Virus record (IMG/VR): IMGVR_UViG_3300027659_000020
Coordinates: 1-64,000 of that record
Direction: 5' to 3' (one strand)
Source: a virus
DNA: 64,000 bases
The position numbers were made by a program, and so were the translations under genes. This document shows positions 52,254-63,128 of this stretch, in pieces. The notes beneath the pieces are model-generated. The model searched no databases. It saw only the letters and a program-made list of their open reading frames with translations, and was not told where the DNA came from. The first letter of the stretch is position 1. Every line of letters starts with the position of its first letter.

Positions 52254-52271
52254 CCATCGACCAACTAAATT

Positions 52272-53180
52272 ATGGCTGATATAAACACTCAATGGCTTAA
52301 AAACCTTAAAGAGCAGATCGAAGCAATTCCAGATTGCAAATCTCTAAATAAGCTGATTGCCTGGCTAAAAGAGATGTTTATGGAACTCATCGAGGATATT
52401 CTTGAGCAGATTGCCAAGCTCGTGGGCATGGTTCTTCCACCCACAAGCCTGGCAAAGATCATCAAGTACCTCAAGAATTTGGCTACACAGTACCTTGGGC
52501 CGTATCTGGCTGCTATTCGTCAAATGGTTATAATGATTAAAGCATTTGCAGAGGTGCTTAAAGCTATTCAGGATAAACTTGCTAATCTGCGTTGCTCAAT
52601 TTCTGCGTCTTCCATTATCAATCAGCTAAAGATTGATATGCAAAGTAAAGCATATCAGAAGCTATATTCCGGAAACTCGTCGTTATCGCAGCTGCTAGAC
52701 ATTGCAACTAAGCTTAAAAATGGAGTGCCTCCTCTCTCAGTGATTGCATCTGGATTGGGCGTGAATATAGATGGTCTGCCAGCCTTAGCAAATCAATACG
52801 GCGGTACACTTCCGTTTATGTCAAAGATGCTTGACAAATATCAGCCAGCAGTTGTTCCGGATGTACCCGCTATACCCACATTTGTATCACCCACGGATAT
52901 TATATTGGAAAATCCTGCACCGACTATTGATGAAGATGGTATTGCCCCCAGTTTTGGGAGATATCAGACGCCAATCATTATCACTGGCTCTGGATTTCTC
53001 GAAGGTGTTACAGTTACGATGGGCGATGTCGAGTGTGGCAATATTGAGATCATTAACGGCCGTATTCAATGTACTGTACCGGGACTGGTCACAGGCTTTC
53101 CATACGCAATCACTGTTACTAATACCGATGGCCAAAGCGCTACGCTAGATCAGGCCTTCGCATACACCGGCCGTAGCTAA
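52272..53180 (+). CDS. Structural protein with helical N-terminus and IPT/TIG domain
   Basis: 302 residues. The first 190 are helical (long amphipathic helices, LIAWLKEMFMELIEDILEQIAKLV), then a Pro-rich linker and an IPT/TIG immunoglobulin-like fold at about 225-300 (TPIIITGSGFLEGVTVTMGDVECG, VTNTDGQSATLDQAFAY). It lies between gp5 and gp25; such extra proteins occur in marine T4-like phages. A peripheral baseplate role or surface binding is likely. Confidence 0.7.
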   Translation: MADINTQWLKNLKEQIEAIPDCKSLNKLIAWLKEMFMELIEDILEQIAKLVGMVLPPTSLAKIIKYLKNLATQYLGPYLAAIRQMVIMIKAFAEVLKAIQDKLANLRCSISASSIINQLKIDMQSKAYQKLYSGNSSLSQLLDIATKLKNGVPPLSVIASGLGVNIDGLPALANQYGGTLPFMSKMLDKYQPAVVPDVPAIPTFVSPTDIILENPAPTIDEDGIAPSFGRYQTPIIITGSGFLEGVTVTMGDVECGNIEIINGRIQCTVPGLVTGFPYAITVTNTDGQSATLDQAFAYTGRS

Positions 53181-53185
53181 AACAA

Positions 53186-53193
53186 TATAAATA
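53186..53193 (+). promoter_or_regulatory. T4-type late promoter for the wedge genes
   Basis: Exact TATAAATA, 15 bases before ATG 53209. Confidence 0.7.
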
Positions 53194-53208
53194 GTCATTA
53201 CCTAACAG

Positions 53209-53649
53209 ATGAGCACCGGCCTTCTTTCAGATAAAAATGTCTATGAAAAACAGGCCTTAATAGTTTCTAGACGACAGCAGTACTCTGATCTGGATCTTAG
53301 CCTGGTGCGTACTAGCAAGAAAGACATTGTACCGCTGACAGATCTAGATGCAGTTAAGACATCTGTGCGAAATATACTGCTGACAAATCATGGAGATAGG
53401 CCGTTTCAGCCTTATCTGGGCGCTAACCTGCGCGCACTGCTTTTTGAGCCAGCAGATCAGTTCACGATCTTTGCAATCCATGAGGACATTAGATTTGCCA
53501 TTACTAAATTTGAGCCCAGAATAGATCAGGTCAGAATCAGAGTTGACTTCAATGATAGCAGCAGTCAATACAACGTCTCACTGGCATTCCGAGTAATTGC
53601 TCAAAATCAGAGTGCAGATATGATTGTCAGACTAGAGCGGATCAGGTAA
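53209..53649 (+). CDS. 25: Baseplate wedge subunit gp25
   Basis: 146 residues, T4 gp25 is 132. DLDLSLVRTSKKDIVPLTDLDAVKTSVRNILLTNHGDRPFQPYLGANLRALLFEP and the C-terminal RIDQVRIRVDFNDSSSQYNVSLAFRV are the gp25/GPW family. It forms the conserved core of the wedge with gp6. Confidence 0.92.
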   Translation: MSTGLLSDKNVYEKQALIVSRRQQYSDLDLSLVRTSKKDIVPLTDLDAVKTSVRNILLTNHGDRPFQPYLGANLRALLFEPADQFTIFAIHEDIRFAITKFEPRIDQVRIRVDFNDSSSQYNVSLAFRVIAQNQSADMIVRLERIR

Positions 53650-53668
53650 TTTTAGAAATACTCACCCA

Positions 53669-55525
53669 ATGGCACAATTCAATGTTACTGAACTCGACTT
53701 TGATAAGATCAAAGCATCGATCAAAGCTCACTTTCGTTCTCAAACTAAGTATAGCGATTGGGACTTTGACGGCGCGGGCCTATCGACTGTGGTAGATATT
53801 CTAGCATACAATACGCACTACAATGCAATGGTGGCGCATTTCTCGCTAAATGAGACATTCTTGGATTCAGCGCAGATTCGCGGTAATGTAGTGTCTCATG
53901 CTAAGCTGATAGGATATACGCCCAAGTCTGTCAATGCACCTACTGCAGTACTTGATATTACCGTTACTGCACCTGCTATCAGCCCACCGAGCACACTTAA
54001 CATTCCTCGCGGAACTCGATTTAATACACAAATCGATAATATACTATATCCATTTGTGACTATTTCCTCGGCTGAAGCTAGTCTGAGCGGCGGCACACAT
54101 TATCTGTTCGATGCTGAGCACCTAAATCAGCTTCATATCAAGCAAGGTGTATTAAAGAGAATGATCTATCGCGTAGATACATCAATTGAAAATCAGAAAT
54201 TTATTATTCCTGAGGAAAATGTGGACATATCTACTCTACGAGTGCGCGTGAAGCCAACTGAGACCTCTACTGATTATATCACATATAGCAAATTCTACAC
54301 ACTGACTGCAGTTACATCTACATCAGCCATTTACTTTACTCAAGAAAATTCTTCAGGCAAATTTGAGGTATACTTCGGTGATAACTACATAGGAAAGAAG
54401 CCTACGTCGAATAGCATTGTTGAATTAGAGTATGTCTATGGTAATGGCGAGTTTGCAAACGGCGCAAGTGTATTCACTGCTGTAGATCGAGTTAACTCGC
54501 TTGAGCTTAATGCTACTACTGCCACCATCGCTAGCGGTGGATCAGCACGTGAGTCTATTGAATCTATTCGCTATAATGCACCACTTACTTTTGCATCGCA
54601 GAATCGCGCAGTAACTGCTGATGACTATAAGGCGATCATTTCAAAAGAATTCAGTGGAATTGATTCGATCTCTGTCTGGGGCGGCGAGAATGCGGTTGAA
54701 CCTGACTTTGGAAAAGTGTTTATCTCTATTAAAAAATCTAACACCAACCTTTTACTAACTGCTGAAGATAAACAAGTGATTCTGAATACTATTCTAGCAG
54801 GAAAGAATGTAGTATCAATTCGCCCGTATATCGTCGATCCAGAATACACCTATCTTGAGCTTGATGTATTCTTTAAGTATAATCCAAATTTGACAGATGA
54901 ACTCAAATTTGAGTTACAGAGGAAAGTGCGAGCAACTATTCAGACCTATGCTGATGATAATCTAAAGAGGTTCGACGGCGTGTTTCGTTACTCAAATCTG
55001 CTCAAGAATATTGATCAGACTGATCGATCTATATTGAACTCAGATTTGCGCGTTTATATGCACAAGTATGCAATTCCGCGCGCTAGTGGAATAAATTACT
55101 TTGATCTTTTGTTCTCCTCACCGATCTATCAGACATCCTCAAGCAGCCCAGTATTGAGCTCTAGTATCTTTCAGATTGCGGCGGTTGACCATGAAATTGG
55201 AGATATTCCCATTGTCGGATCAGTCAACCGCACAGTATTCTTATATAAGTATATCGGCGGCGTCAAAACTGCAGTTCGCGCGGTGGGCACAATTTATACT
55301 GCTGATGGCCGAGTAGTTATCAATGGAGTTCAGCCAGATACTACTGCTCGTATTCGTATTACTGTAACTCCGAATTCGCATGATCTCGCACCGAAGAGAA
55401 ATCAGCTTCTAGATATTGATTTTAACTTTGTCTCAATTACTGGAGAGGTTGATAGTATCGCTGTTGGCGGATCTTCTGGCGGAATTACATATACCACTCC
55501 TTCGCGTCACCGCGCAGGATCATAA
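53669..55525 (+). CDS. 6: Baseplate wedge subunit gp6
   Basis: 618 residues, T4 gp6 is 660. Start FNVTELDFDKIKASIKAHFRSQTKYSDWDFDGAGLSTVVDILAYNTHYNAMVAHFSLNETFLDSA is diagnostic for gp6, as is the central FASQNRAVTADDYKAIISKEF. gp6 dimers link the wedges into the inner baseplate ring that drives sheath contraction. The C-terminal part (about 480-618) is beta-rich. Confidence 0.93.
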   Translation: MAQFNVTELDFDKIKASIKAHFRSQTKYSDWDFDGAGLSTVVDILAYNTHYNAMVAHFSLNETFLDSAQIRGNVVSHAKLIGYTPKSVNAPTAVLDITVTAPAISPPSTLNIPRGTRFNTQIDNILYPFVTISSAEASLSGGTHYLFDAEHLNQLHIKQGVLKRMIYRVDTSIENQKFIIPEENVDISTLRVRVKPTETSTDYITYSKFYTLTAVTSTSAIYFTQENSSGKFEVYFGDNYIGKKPTSNSIVELEYVYGNGEFANGASVFTAVDRVNSLELNATTATIASGGSARESIESIRYNAPLTFASQNRAVTADDYKAIISKEFSGIDSISVWGGENAVEPDFGKVFISIKKSNTNLLLTAEDKQVILNTILAGKNVVSIRPYIVDPEYTYLELDVFFKYNPNLTDELKFELQRKVRATIQTYADDNLKRFDGVFRYSNLLKNIDQTDRSILNSDLRVYMHKYAIPRASGINYFDLLFSSPIYQTSSSSPVLSSSIFQIAAVDHEIGDIPIVGSVNRTVFLYKYIGGVKTAVRAVGTIYTADGRVVINGVQPDTTARIRITVTPNSHDLAPKRNQLLDIDFNFVSITGEVDSIAVGGSSGGITYTTPSRHRAGS

Positions 55526-55540
55526 TTTTCTTATCATCAT

Positions 55541-57358
55541 ATGCCGAACTCAATAGAGTTACTCGCTAGCACGCGCAAGAAAACTAGAGAAGTAGCTCGT
55601 GTTGAGCAATTACTACCCGAGGGGCTGAGAGATAAATCTGCCAATTTAATTGAGCTGCTACAAGATTACTACACTTTTATCAATAAAAGCGGTGAGGCAA
55701 GTTATGCGCTCAATTCTATTAGCCCTGCTCGAGACATAGATCAAGCAGATTCAATCTTCTTGGATAAGCTTCAGCAAGAAATCGCGGTATCGATTCCTCG
55801 GACAACTATTGCAAACCGAGTGAATCTTTATAAGAATATTGTTCGGTACTACACCACTCGCGGATCGCCAGAATCAATTGAGCTATTTTTCCGAATTATA
55901 TTCAATGATTCCGCAGAGGTATATTATCCACGCAATGATATGCTCATTGCTAGCGATGGAGTATGGGATGCAACCGCTAACCGCTCAATATATGCTACTG
56001 CTCCTGAAGTAATTATTGAAGGCGCCGGAAAAGGTGCTAGAGCTCGAGCAATAATGACGCGCGGCGCGCTGTATCGAATTGCAATCGTCAATGGCGGATC
56101 TGGATACATATCTGCGCCCACGCTGACAGTTACTGGAGACTCTTCGGTAACTGCTACAGCTACTGCGACAATTAGCAATGGCCAAATAAACCGTATAGAG
56201 GTGACAACAGGCGGATCTCATTATGCATATCCTGCTACAGTGGCAATTGTCGGTAATGGTACGGGCGCGACAGCCGAAGTACATTTAAGGCAGGATGGCG
56301 GAATTGCATATATTGAAATTACTAATCAAGGATCTGGATATACATCTGCAACTGCAAGTATCACTTGTGCATCTCATGTTAGTGGTGCAGGCGTGGTTGA
56401 TGCGGTATTATCAGTTATACCTGATACTATTGGAGTAATTACTAGAGTAAATATTACTAATTTTGGAGCGGATTACGATACAGCCGCTATTACCGTTACT
56501 GGTGGCGGTGGGAGCGGAGCAAATCTAAATGCATATATTGGCGATAGTATCACGAGTATTGCACCTGTTAATTTTGGGTCTGGATACAACAATGTTGTGC
56601 CTGGATATTATGCTGGCGCCAAAGTAACTATTCCGATGTATGACGCTCCCAGTAATTGGGAGCCAGCACGCGTAATTCCAAACATTACTGATGGCGAGAT
56701 TCGATCATACAATCTAGTATATCCTGGAGCAAATTATACATCTGAAACTACTTTTCCAGGCACTTTAATCGGTGATCAATCTGGCGTTTATATTGATAAT
56801 AAAGGATTTCTCTCAGATACTAGTAAACTGCAGGATTCATTGTTCTATCAGAAGTTCTCGTATGTTATTCGTACTGGAAACAATGTAGATCTATGGCAGG
56901 ATAGCTTTAACAAGCTAGTACATCCTGCAGGATTCAAATTCTTTGGGCAGATTCTCATATTCCTTGAGTTTCTGAAAGATAAGGCTAAGATGCCAGACTT
57001 TTCTCCTGGGTTTGTAGATAGCACGCAATTGGCTCAGGTTTACATATTTCAGGATATAATCAATAGCCTTGCACCGTCTATTCCACTATATCTAGATAGT
57101 GGGATCGAAAACCCACGCGTTAAGATAACTTCACAGATTTCGAGTGCTATCGATACAAGCGAGCTTATGCACTTTCATAACGGATGGCCGATGAATCTTT
57201 GGTCTCATCTGACGATACAGCAGGCAGATGACAATGGCGGTTCAAATCCGCGGTATCCTCATGGAAATTATACCATTAACTATATGATAAATAACACTAT
57301 CGTATACTCGGATAATAATTCTACTACAACTCTGGGAGTCGAACTCATTTCTTCCTAA
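55541..57358 (+). CDS. Baseplate wedge-region structural protein (gp7 position)
   Basis: 605 residues. N-terminal helical domain (RVEQLLPEGLRDKSANLIELLQDYYTFIN and NLYKNIVRYYTTRGSPESIELFFRIIFND), then a repetitive beta domain with 'G-G-S-G-Y/H' units (NGGSGYISAPTLTVTG, TGGSHYAYPATVAIVG, NQGSGYTSATASITC) at about 165-330. This is not like T4 gp7 by eye, but the gene sits between gp6 and gp8 where gp7 belongs, and similar proteins occur there in marine T4-like phages. Confidence 0.7.
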   Translation: MPNSIELLASTRKKTREVARVEQLLPEGLRDKSANLIELLQDYYTFINKSGEASYALNSISPARDIDQADSIFLDKLQQEIAVSIPRTTIANRVNLYKNIVRYYTTRGSPESIELFFRIIFNDSAEVYYPRNDMLIASDGVWDATANRSIYATAPEVIIEGAGKGARARAIMTRGALYRIAIVNGGSGYISAPTLTVTGDSSVTATATATISNGQINRIEVTTGGSHYAYPATVAIVGNGTGATAEVHLRQDGGIAYIEITNQGSGYTSATASITCASHVSGAGVVDAVLSVIPDTIGVITRVNITNFGADYDTAAITVTGGGGSGANLNAYIGDSITSIAPVNFGSGYNNVVPGYYAGAKVTIPMYDAPSNWEPARVIPNITDGEIRSYNLVYPGANYTSETTFPGTLIGDQSGVYIDNKGFLSDTSKLQDSLFYQKFSYVIRTGNNVDLWQDSFNKLVHPAGFKFFGQILIFLEFLKDKAKMPDFSPGFVDSTQLAQVYIFQDIINSLAPSIPLYLDSGIENPRVKITSQISSAIDTSELMHFHNGWPMNLWSHLTIQQADDNGGSNPRYPHGNYTINYMINNTIVYSDNNSTTTLGVELISS

Positions 57359-57373
57359 CACACATACAGATAT

Positions 57374-58819
57374 ATGGCAGCTACAATCACAACCAAGTTT
57401 CGCCTGGAGAATGCTAACACATTCATCAAATCCATAGCCAATGACAGCGTGTATATTATGCTGGGCAAGTCAGATGCGTGGTCAGCCAATAAAGATACTA
57501 GCCAAGATAGCCCTGCTCCTACTCCACTGGATGTTCAGCTTGAGGAGAATGATATGTGGCAGAACGCAATTGCGCTGAAGAAGCTTGGAGCATCTGATGC
57601 AATCAATGTAGTTCCTCGCTATAACTGGGTTAGCGGTACTAGGTATGTTGGCTGGGATGATTTTGATGCAGCAATTTTTACTAAAAGGTTTTATGTGCTG
57701 AATGAGAACTACGATCTTTTTAAGTGTCTAAAAGCGCCACTCGACCCTCTTATTACTTCTACTAATGCACCGGCCATTACGGCATCTCCGCACGCATTTA
57801 GTACCCCGGACGGATATATCTGGAAGTATATGGGTAAGATTTCCACACCGAATGTCACGAAGTTCATGACAGTCAATTATATGCCGGTTAAGACAATCAC
57901 TCTTCTGCCCGGCGTTGACGCCAGCTCGTTGAGTGCTGATGAAGCAACACAATATGCTTATCAGACAAGTTGTGCTACTGATACTTCTGGAAAGATTTAC
58001 CGTTATGTAGTAACTAACGGAGGAAGTGGATATAGTACGCAGAATCCACCTACTGTTACTATATCTGGAAATGGCAGTGGCGCTGCAGCAACAGCAGTTG
58101 TTGTTAATGGTATAATTACTGCCATAAATGTGACGGGAGAAAGTGCTATGATGGATGCCACCGGCAACGGCCCACAAACATATAGAAACAATTGTGGAAT
58201 TGGATATACTAGTGCATATGTTACGATTGCAAGCCCCGTGGCCGGTGTTACGGCGACCGCTCGTGCAATTCTTTCACCTAAGAATGGGCATGGAACTGAT
58301 CAGACGCGGGAGCTTGGCGGATTCTATGTAGAAACAAATGTGACATTGACAGGAGCAGAAGGAGCAGGCGCCGACTTTATCACCGGTGCTAATTTCCGTC
58401 AGATTGCGCTTGTTAAGAATCCACTTAACTTTAATACAGCTGTTATCTCAAACACAGCCACACTATCCGCACTAAAAACAATGAGATTGACCGCCGCCCC
58501 CAGCGGTGGTACACTTGCATCTGGCGATTATATCACTGGCAGTTCAAGCACTGCGTGTGCATTTGTGGATTCATATGCCCTAGAAGATACAACTCATATT
58601 ATCCGTTACCATCAGAATGATAAGACTGGATATGGCACATTTTCTAGCGGCGAGGCAATTACCTCATTCGGCGATCAAAGCGCTACAATTGCTTCTGGTG
58701 GCTTAGGTAATCCTGAAGTTAAGCCGTGTTCTGGTGATATTATGTTTATTGAAAACCGCGCGCCGATTACTCGAGCAATATCGCAGATTGAAGATATTCG
58801 TTTGGTCATTGAATTCTAA
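57374..58819 (+). CDS. 8: Baseplate wedge subunit gp8
   Basis: 481 residues, longer than T4 gp8 (334). TKFRLENANTFIKSIANDSVYIMLGKSDAW, NVVPRYNWVSGTRYVGWDD, YVLNENYDLFKCL and DGYIWKYMGKIS are gp8 motifs. The middle (about 205-300) contains the same GGSGY-type beta units as the preceding protein, an addition compared with T4. Confidence 0.88.
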   Translation: MAATITTKFRLENANTFIKSIANDSVYIMLGKSDAWSANKDTSQDSPAPTPLDVQLEENDMWQNAIALKKLGASDAINVVPRYNWVSGTRYVGWDDFDAAIFTKRFYVLNENYDLFKCLKAPLDPLITSTNAPAITASPHAFSTPDGYIWKYMGKISTPNVTKFMTVNYMPVKTITLLPGVDASSLSADEATQYAYQTSCATDTSGKIYRYVVTNGGSGYSTQNPPTVTISGNGSGAAATAVVVNGIITAINVTGESAMMDATGNGPQTYRNNCGIGYTSAYVTIASPVAGVTATARAILSPKNGHGTDQTRELGGFYVETNVTLTGAEGAGADFITGANFRQIALVKNPLNFNTAVISNTATLSALKTMRLTAAPSGGTLASGDYITGSSSTACAFVDSYALEDTTHIIRYHQNDKTGYGTFSSGEAITSFGDQSATIASGGLGNPEVKPCSGDIMFIENRAPITRAISQIEDIRLVIEF

Positions 58820-58827
58820 GAAAACCC

Positions 58828-61800
58828 ATGTCAATTACAACTTACAACGTTCCTCCTTACTACGACGACTTCGATCCAGAGAAGAATTATCTTCGTGTGC
58901 TATTTCGTCCTGGGTATGCAGTACAGGCACGCGAGCTGACGCAGCTTCAGACTGCAATTCAATCTCAGATTGAACGTTTCGGTAACCATGTATTTCAGAA
59001 TGGTTCTCAAGTTATGGGCGGTCAGGCCTCGCTGGATACGTCCTATGCTTATATTAAGCTAGAGACATCATTTAATTATACAGCTGCAGATTTAGTTGGG
59101 CCGACTACCAATTATCCACAGGGAAATACTGGTACAGGTGCTACCGAATATCTGACTGCTTCAGTAGGCGAAACTCTTAAGCTTATTACCGATACAGGTA
59201 TTGGAAGTCCAACTGGTATTACTGCCACAATTCTAGAGTTTCTGCCCAGCACAACATCAGATTATCTGACAGCTTATGTTAAGTATACTGCCGCCAATGA
59301 AACCGCCCATGTCTTTTCTGCCGGGGCAATCTTAAATACTGTTGAAACCCCAGTGTATATCCCCGCCAACGGCACCACCCCGGCTGTGTACGCTCATAGA
59401 TTCAAGGTTGTTGCAGCTAGCGCAACAGGATATGGAACTCGTGTAGCAGTAAACGATGGTGTGTACTACATCAATGGCAATTTTGTCTATACACCTGCTT
59501 CTTCCATTATTGTCTCGAAGTATAGTTCATATCCTTCAGCACGTGTGGTCTATAAGATCTCAGAGAATATCGTCACATCTGCAGAAGATCCATCATTGGT
59601 CGACAATGCTCTAGGCACTCCAAATGATTCTGCTCCTGGTGCACATCGCTATCAGATTGCATTAGATCTAGCAGTTGAATCTCTAGATCTGCCTAAACGC
59701 GTTGAAGATGATATTATCAATGTTCTATCGATTCGCAACGGAGCAATCATTGGTAAAGCGCGCACAGAATATTCTGAGCTAGCAAATACTCTAGCTACTC
59801 GTACTTATGAGGAGTCTGGAAATTACACAGTTCGCGCATTTCAGCTCAATGTCCGTGAGTACTACAATGATGGCACAAATGGCGGGCTGTATACTGCATT
59901 ACAGATTGTTTCAAAAGATGGAGTGGCAGCAGCGCAAGCTATTACTTATGGTGGTAATCGCTTAGCAGTAGGTCTTGAGCCCGCTGTTGCATATGTCAAT
60001 GGATACCGAATAGAAACACTAGACACTACATATGTTCCAGTACTGAAGGCGCGGGATATTGCAATTTCTAATTCTGCAGTGCTGTCATGCGAGCTTGGAG
60101 GATATGTCTATATTGACACGCTTGTGGGTATACCAAATATCACCACTTATTCTGTAATTACACTAAAGAAAGCTGACGCTGTCTCAATCGGTACTGCGCG
60201 CGCTCGTGGTCTTCAATATGTTTCGGGGACAAGATACAAGCTTTATCTATTCGATATTAACATTCCTGCAACATCTTATAATTATACATTTGCGGACGTT
60301 CGTACTCTCGTTGATAGCAATTTGCCTGTTCCCTTCAGCGCCGCCATTAGCGATATTAGTACTGGTATTAGTGATGCAGTGCTATACAACACATCCACGA
60401 GTTCTTTGTTGTATAAGTTGCCTTCAACCGCAACTAAAACACTTCGCGATCTAAATAATTCAGTTGATCTAGTTTACAATGTTCGACGTAAGTTTGATAG
60501 CATTACTGCCAGTAGCGGCATTGTTCAGCTTGACACCGGATCGTCGAATAAGGTCTTCACCTCAAATAATGCTGCAGATTTTATCTGTGTGAATAACACC
60601 AGCAACGGTGCAGTAGCAACACCGATGACTATTACTTCTGCCGGCTTACAAACAATTTCCCTAACATTCGCGGGTAGTGCATCTAATTCGTTTACGATTA
60701 TTGCTCCGGTGACACACAGCAATATCAGTGAGAAATCCAAGACACTAACGGTAAATTCACAAATCACGCTTTCTACTCCAAATACTACTTTAGGTAATTA
60801 TGATGTTCTGGGCAAAACTGATGTGCTGCGTATAAAGGGCATCTATATGTCTGCTAATCGTAATACTGTTCCAGATATTGCTAATGATCCAGATATATCT
60901 GGTCGTTACGAACTAGATAATGGACAACGCGAGAATTTCTATGATCTTGCTCGTATTCGTCTTAAACCAGGAAGTTCTGCACCAACTGGCCAAATAACAG
61001 TTGTGTTTGATTATTTCGCACACGGAGCTGGTGATTACTTCTCGGTTAACTCTTATGATTCAACACTGTATAGTCTAATTCCTTCCTTCGATTCTATCAA
61101 GGGTAAGATTGAGCTACGGGATGCTCTTGACTTTCGCCCCACAAAGGATACTACAGGAACTGCATTTACTGGTACCGGCGGCAATACCTCACATACAATT
61201 GTTCCAGGATCATTGATTATCACTGATATTCAGTATTACCTTCCGCGCACCGATAAGATCTATGTCAATAAGACTGGCACATTCGGCGTGCAATACGGTA
61301 TCTCAGATGCTAAACCGGCTGCTCCATCTAATCCTACAGATTCTATGGTGCTATACGCGCTCTCGCTGGGTGCATATACCTTCGGTAAATCTGATCTAAC
61401 TGCTACTGCAGTCGATAACCGCCGCTACACTATGCGCGACATCGGTCGTCTTGAACAGCGCATTGCAAATGTAGAATACTACACCTCGCTATCGCTGCTT
61501 GAAAAAGAAACTGCCTCAAAGCAGATCATGGATGGCACGAACCAACGGTACAAGAATGGATTTGTAGTAGATTCTTTTGTGGGTCATGGCATTGGCGCTA
61601 TCAGCCATCCAGATTACCATTGTTCTGTGGATATTGATAAAGGTATTCTGCGTCCAGAATTCTATCAGGACAATACTGCGCTGGTTGTTAATCTAACCGA
61701 TAGCGGTACAAGTAGAGTGAGGAAGACTGGGCCGCTTATTACTCTCGACTATACTGAGGTACCCGCAATTACTCAGCCCTATGCATCTGGCTCAGAAATC

Positions 61801-63045
61801 GTGAATCCTCATGCTATCTGGGGATGGCGTGGAGAAATCAGATTATCTCCTCCAGGTGATGACTGGAAGGAAACACAGATTGCACCTGCTCTTGCTGCAA
61901 ATGCCGATCCTCAACTTAGCTGGTTCTCTGATATTAGTGAAAATTCCAGCAATAAAGTCATTTATAATGCATGGACTGGCAATTGGTATGGATCCCCGCC
62001 AGTATCTGGTACAACTGCAGGTGGAACAGAACTACAAGTAAATTCTATATCCTCGCTAACTGCCCAGCAATCTGGCAGCAGCACATTGAGCGGAACAGCA
62101 TATCTCAATAGCGGAACATACAACTTTACTACTACACAAACATATAGTGACTTAATTGTAAGCACATCGCTGGTGTCGTATATTCGCTCGCGCAAGGTAT
62201 ACTTCAGTGTATCTGGATTAAAGCCCAATTCTCGTCTATATGCTTTCTTTGATGGAATTCAGATTGCAGATTACATCAACTCTACAGATACATTTGTAGA
62301 CTACACAACTGCGGCAGATAATACCAATTATCTAGATTATACTGTGCACCCATCTCCATCTGGCGCTAGCACATTGACAACAGATGCTAGCGGAAATATC
62401 GCTGGATCGTTCATTATTCCAAATAATTCTACTCTCAAATTCCTAACAGGTAGCCGAGTGTTTCGTCTGATAGATAATGTAACCAATAATATCAATGCTG
62501 CGTACACTTATGCAGATATTACTTATACTGCCTCTGGAATTCTTGAGACACATCAGACTAGCGTGGCAAATAATACAGTGGTTTCTACTGTTCCAGCTAT
62601 AGTGCGGCCAGTTGCTCAGATAGTTCAGCCGCAATATTCTAGACCAGCTGAACCATCTGTGCTTATGTATACCCCAGGAGCTGAATTGAATTATTCGGGC
62701 TTTCTGGCCCAGCGGGCTCGGGGTCCGGCAACGGGATATCTTGGAAGTCCGATCGACCTGAAAATAGGTCTAAATGACGGAATGCAATACTCTTACAATG
62801 AAGCCGATAAGATTACTTCCGTCATCGTGCGAGGACGTTCTGGAGCAACATCATCGAGCGAGGGAAATTGGGTGCCGGTAGCAACTAACCTACAACCGCC
62901 GGAGCGTGGCGAGGCGGTCTACACAGTGTCCTACACCGGGCCTGTAGGCTTGCAAGGGCAGTATGAATGGGAAGTAATTGCTACAACTGCGAGCGGTAAA
63001 ACAGTAACTTCTAACCTCATACAGAATTTGGTTAATCCACCGTAA
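58828..63045 (+). CDS. Large virion structural protein, DUF4815 type
   Basis: 1405 residues. Start YYDDFDPEKNYLRVLFRPGYAVQARELTQLQTAIQSQIERFGNHVFQNGSQVMGG is the signature of the DUF4815 phage structural family. A further conserved segment is NRRYTMRDIGRLEQRIANVEYYTSLSLLEKE (about 865-900). The C-terminal quarter is beta-rich with a possible Ig-like end. In T4 order this is the gp9/gp10 place, so a peripheral baseplate or fibre-attachment protein is likely. Confidence 0.8.
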   Translation: MSITTYNVPPYYDDFDPEKNYLRVLFRPGYAVQARELTQLQTAIQSQIERFGNHVFQNGSQVMGGQASLDTSYAYIKLETSFNYTAADLVGPTTNYPQGNTGTGATEYLTASVGETLKLITDTGIGSPTGITATILEFLPSTTSDYLTAYVKYTAANETAHVFSAGAILNTVETPVYIPANGTTPAVYAHRFKVVAASATGYGTRVAVNDGVYYINGNFVYTPASSIIVSKYSSYPSARVVYKISENIVTSAEDPSLVDNALGTPNDSAPGAHRYQIALDLAVESLDLPKRVEDDIINVLSIRNGAIIGKARTEYSELANTLATRTYEESGNYTVRAFQLNVREYYNDGTNGGLYTALQIVSKDGVAAAQAITYGGNRLAVGLEPAVAYVNGYRIETLDTTYVPVLKARDIAISNSAVLSCELGGYVYIDTLVGIPNITTYSVITLKKADAVSIGTARARGLQYVSGTRYKLYLFDINIPATSYNYTFADVRTLVDSNLPVPFSAAISDISTGISDAVLYNTSTSSLLYKLPSTATKTLRDLNNSVDLVYNVRRKFDSITASSGIVQLDTGSSNKVFTSNNAADFICVNNTSNGAVATPMTITSAGLQTISLTFAGSASNSFTIIAPVTHSNISEKSKTLTVNSQITLSTPNTTLGNYDVLGKTDVLRIKGIYMSANRNTVPDIANDPDISGRYELDNGQRENFYDLARIRLKPGSSAPTGQITVVFDYFAHGAGDYFSVNSYDSTLYSLIPSFDSIKGKIELRDALDFRPTKDTTGTAFTGTGGNTSHTIVPGSLIITDIQYYLPRTDKIYVNKTGTFGVQYGISDAKPAAPSNPTDSMVLYALSLGAYTFGKSDLTATAVDNRRYTMRDIGRLEQRIANVEYYTSLSLLEKETASKQIMDGTNQRYKNGFVVDSFVGHGIGAISHPDYHCSVDIDKGILRPEFYQDNTALVVNLTDSGTSRVRKTGPLITLDYTEVPAITQPYASGSEIVNPHAIWGWRGEIRLSPPGDDWKETQIAPALAANADPQLSWFSDISENSSNKVIYNAWTGNWYGSPPVSGTTAGGTELQVNSISSLTAQQSGSSTLSGTAYLNSGTYNFTTTQTYSDLIVSTSLVSYIRSRKVYFSVSGLKPNSRLYAFFDGIQIADYINSTDTFVDYTTAADNTNYLDYTVHPSPSGASTLTTDASGNIAGSFIIPNNSTLKFLTGSRVFRLIDNVTNNINAAYTYADITYTASGILETHQTSVANNTVVSTVPAIVRPVAQIVQPQYSRPAEPSVLMYTPGAELNYSGFLAQRARGPATGYLGSPIDLKIGLNDGMQYSYNEADKITSVIVRGRSGATSSSEGNWVPVATNLQPPERGEAVYTVSYTGPVGLQGQYEWEVIATTASGKTVTSNLIQNLVNPP

Positions 63046-63089
63046 TCCACCGACAGGGACATTCGGTTAATCCACCGACGGGCACATTC
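63043..63089 (+). repeat. Imperfect direct repeat between structural genes
   Basis: TAATCCACCGACAGGGACATTC (63043-63064) recurs with two changes at 63068-63089; TAATCCACCG also covers the end of the preceding gene. A small tandem duplication of the gene end. Confidence 0.75.
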
Positions 63090-63128
63090 AACACCTTACC
63101 TTAACATTACCATTACTCTGTCAAAAAT

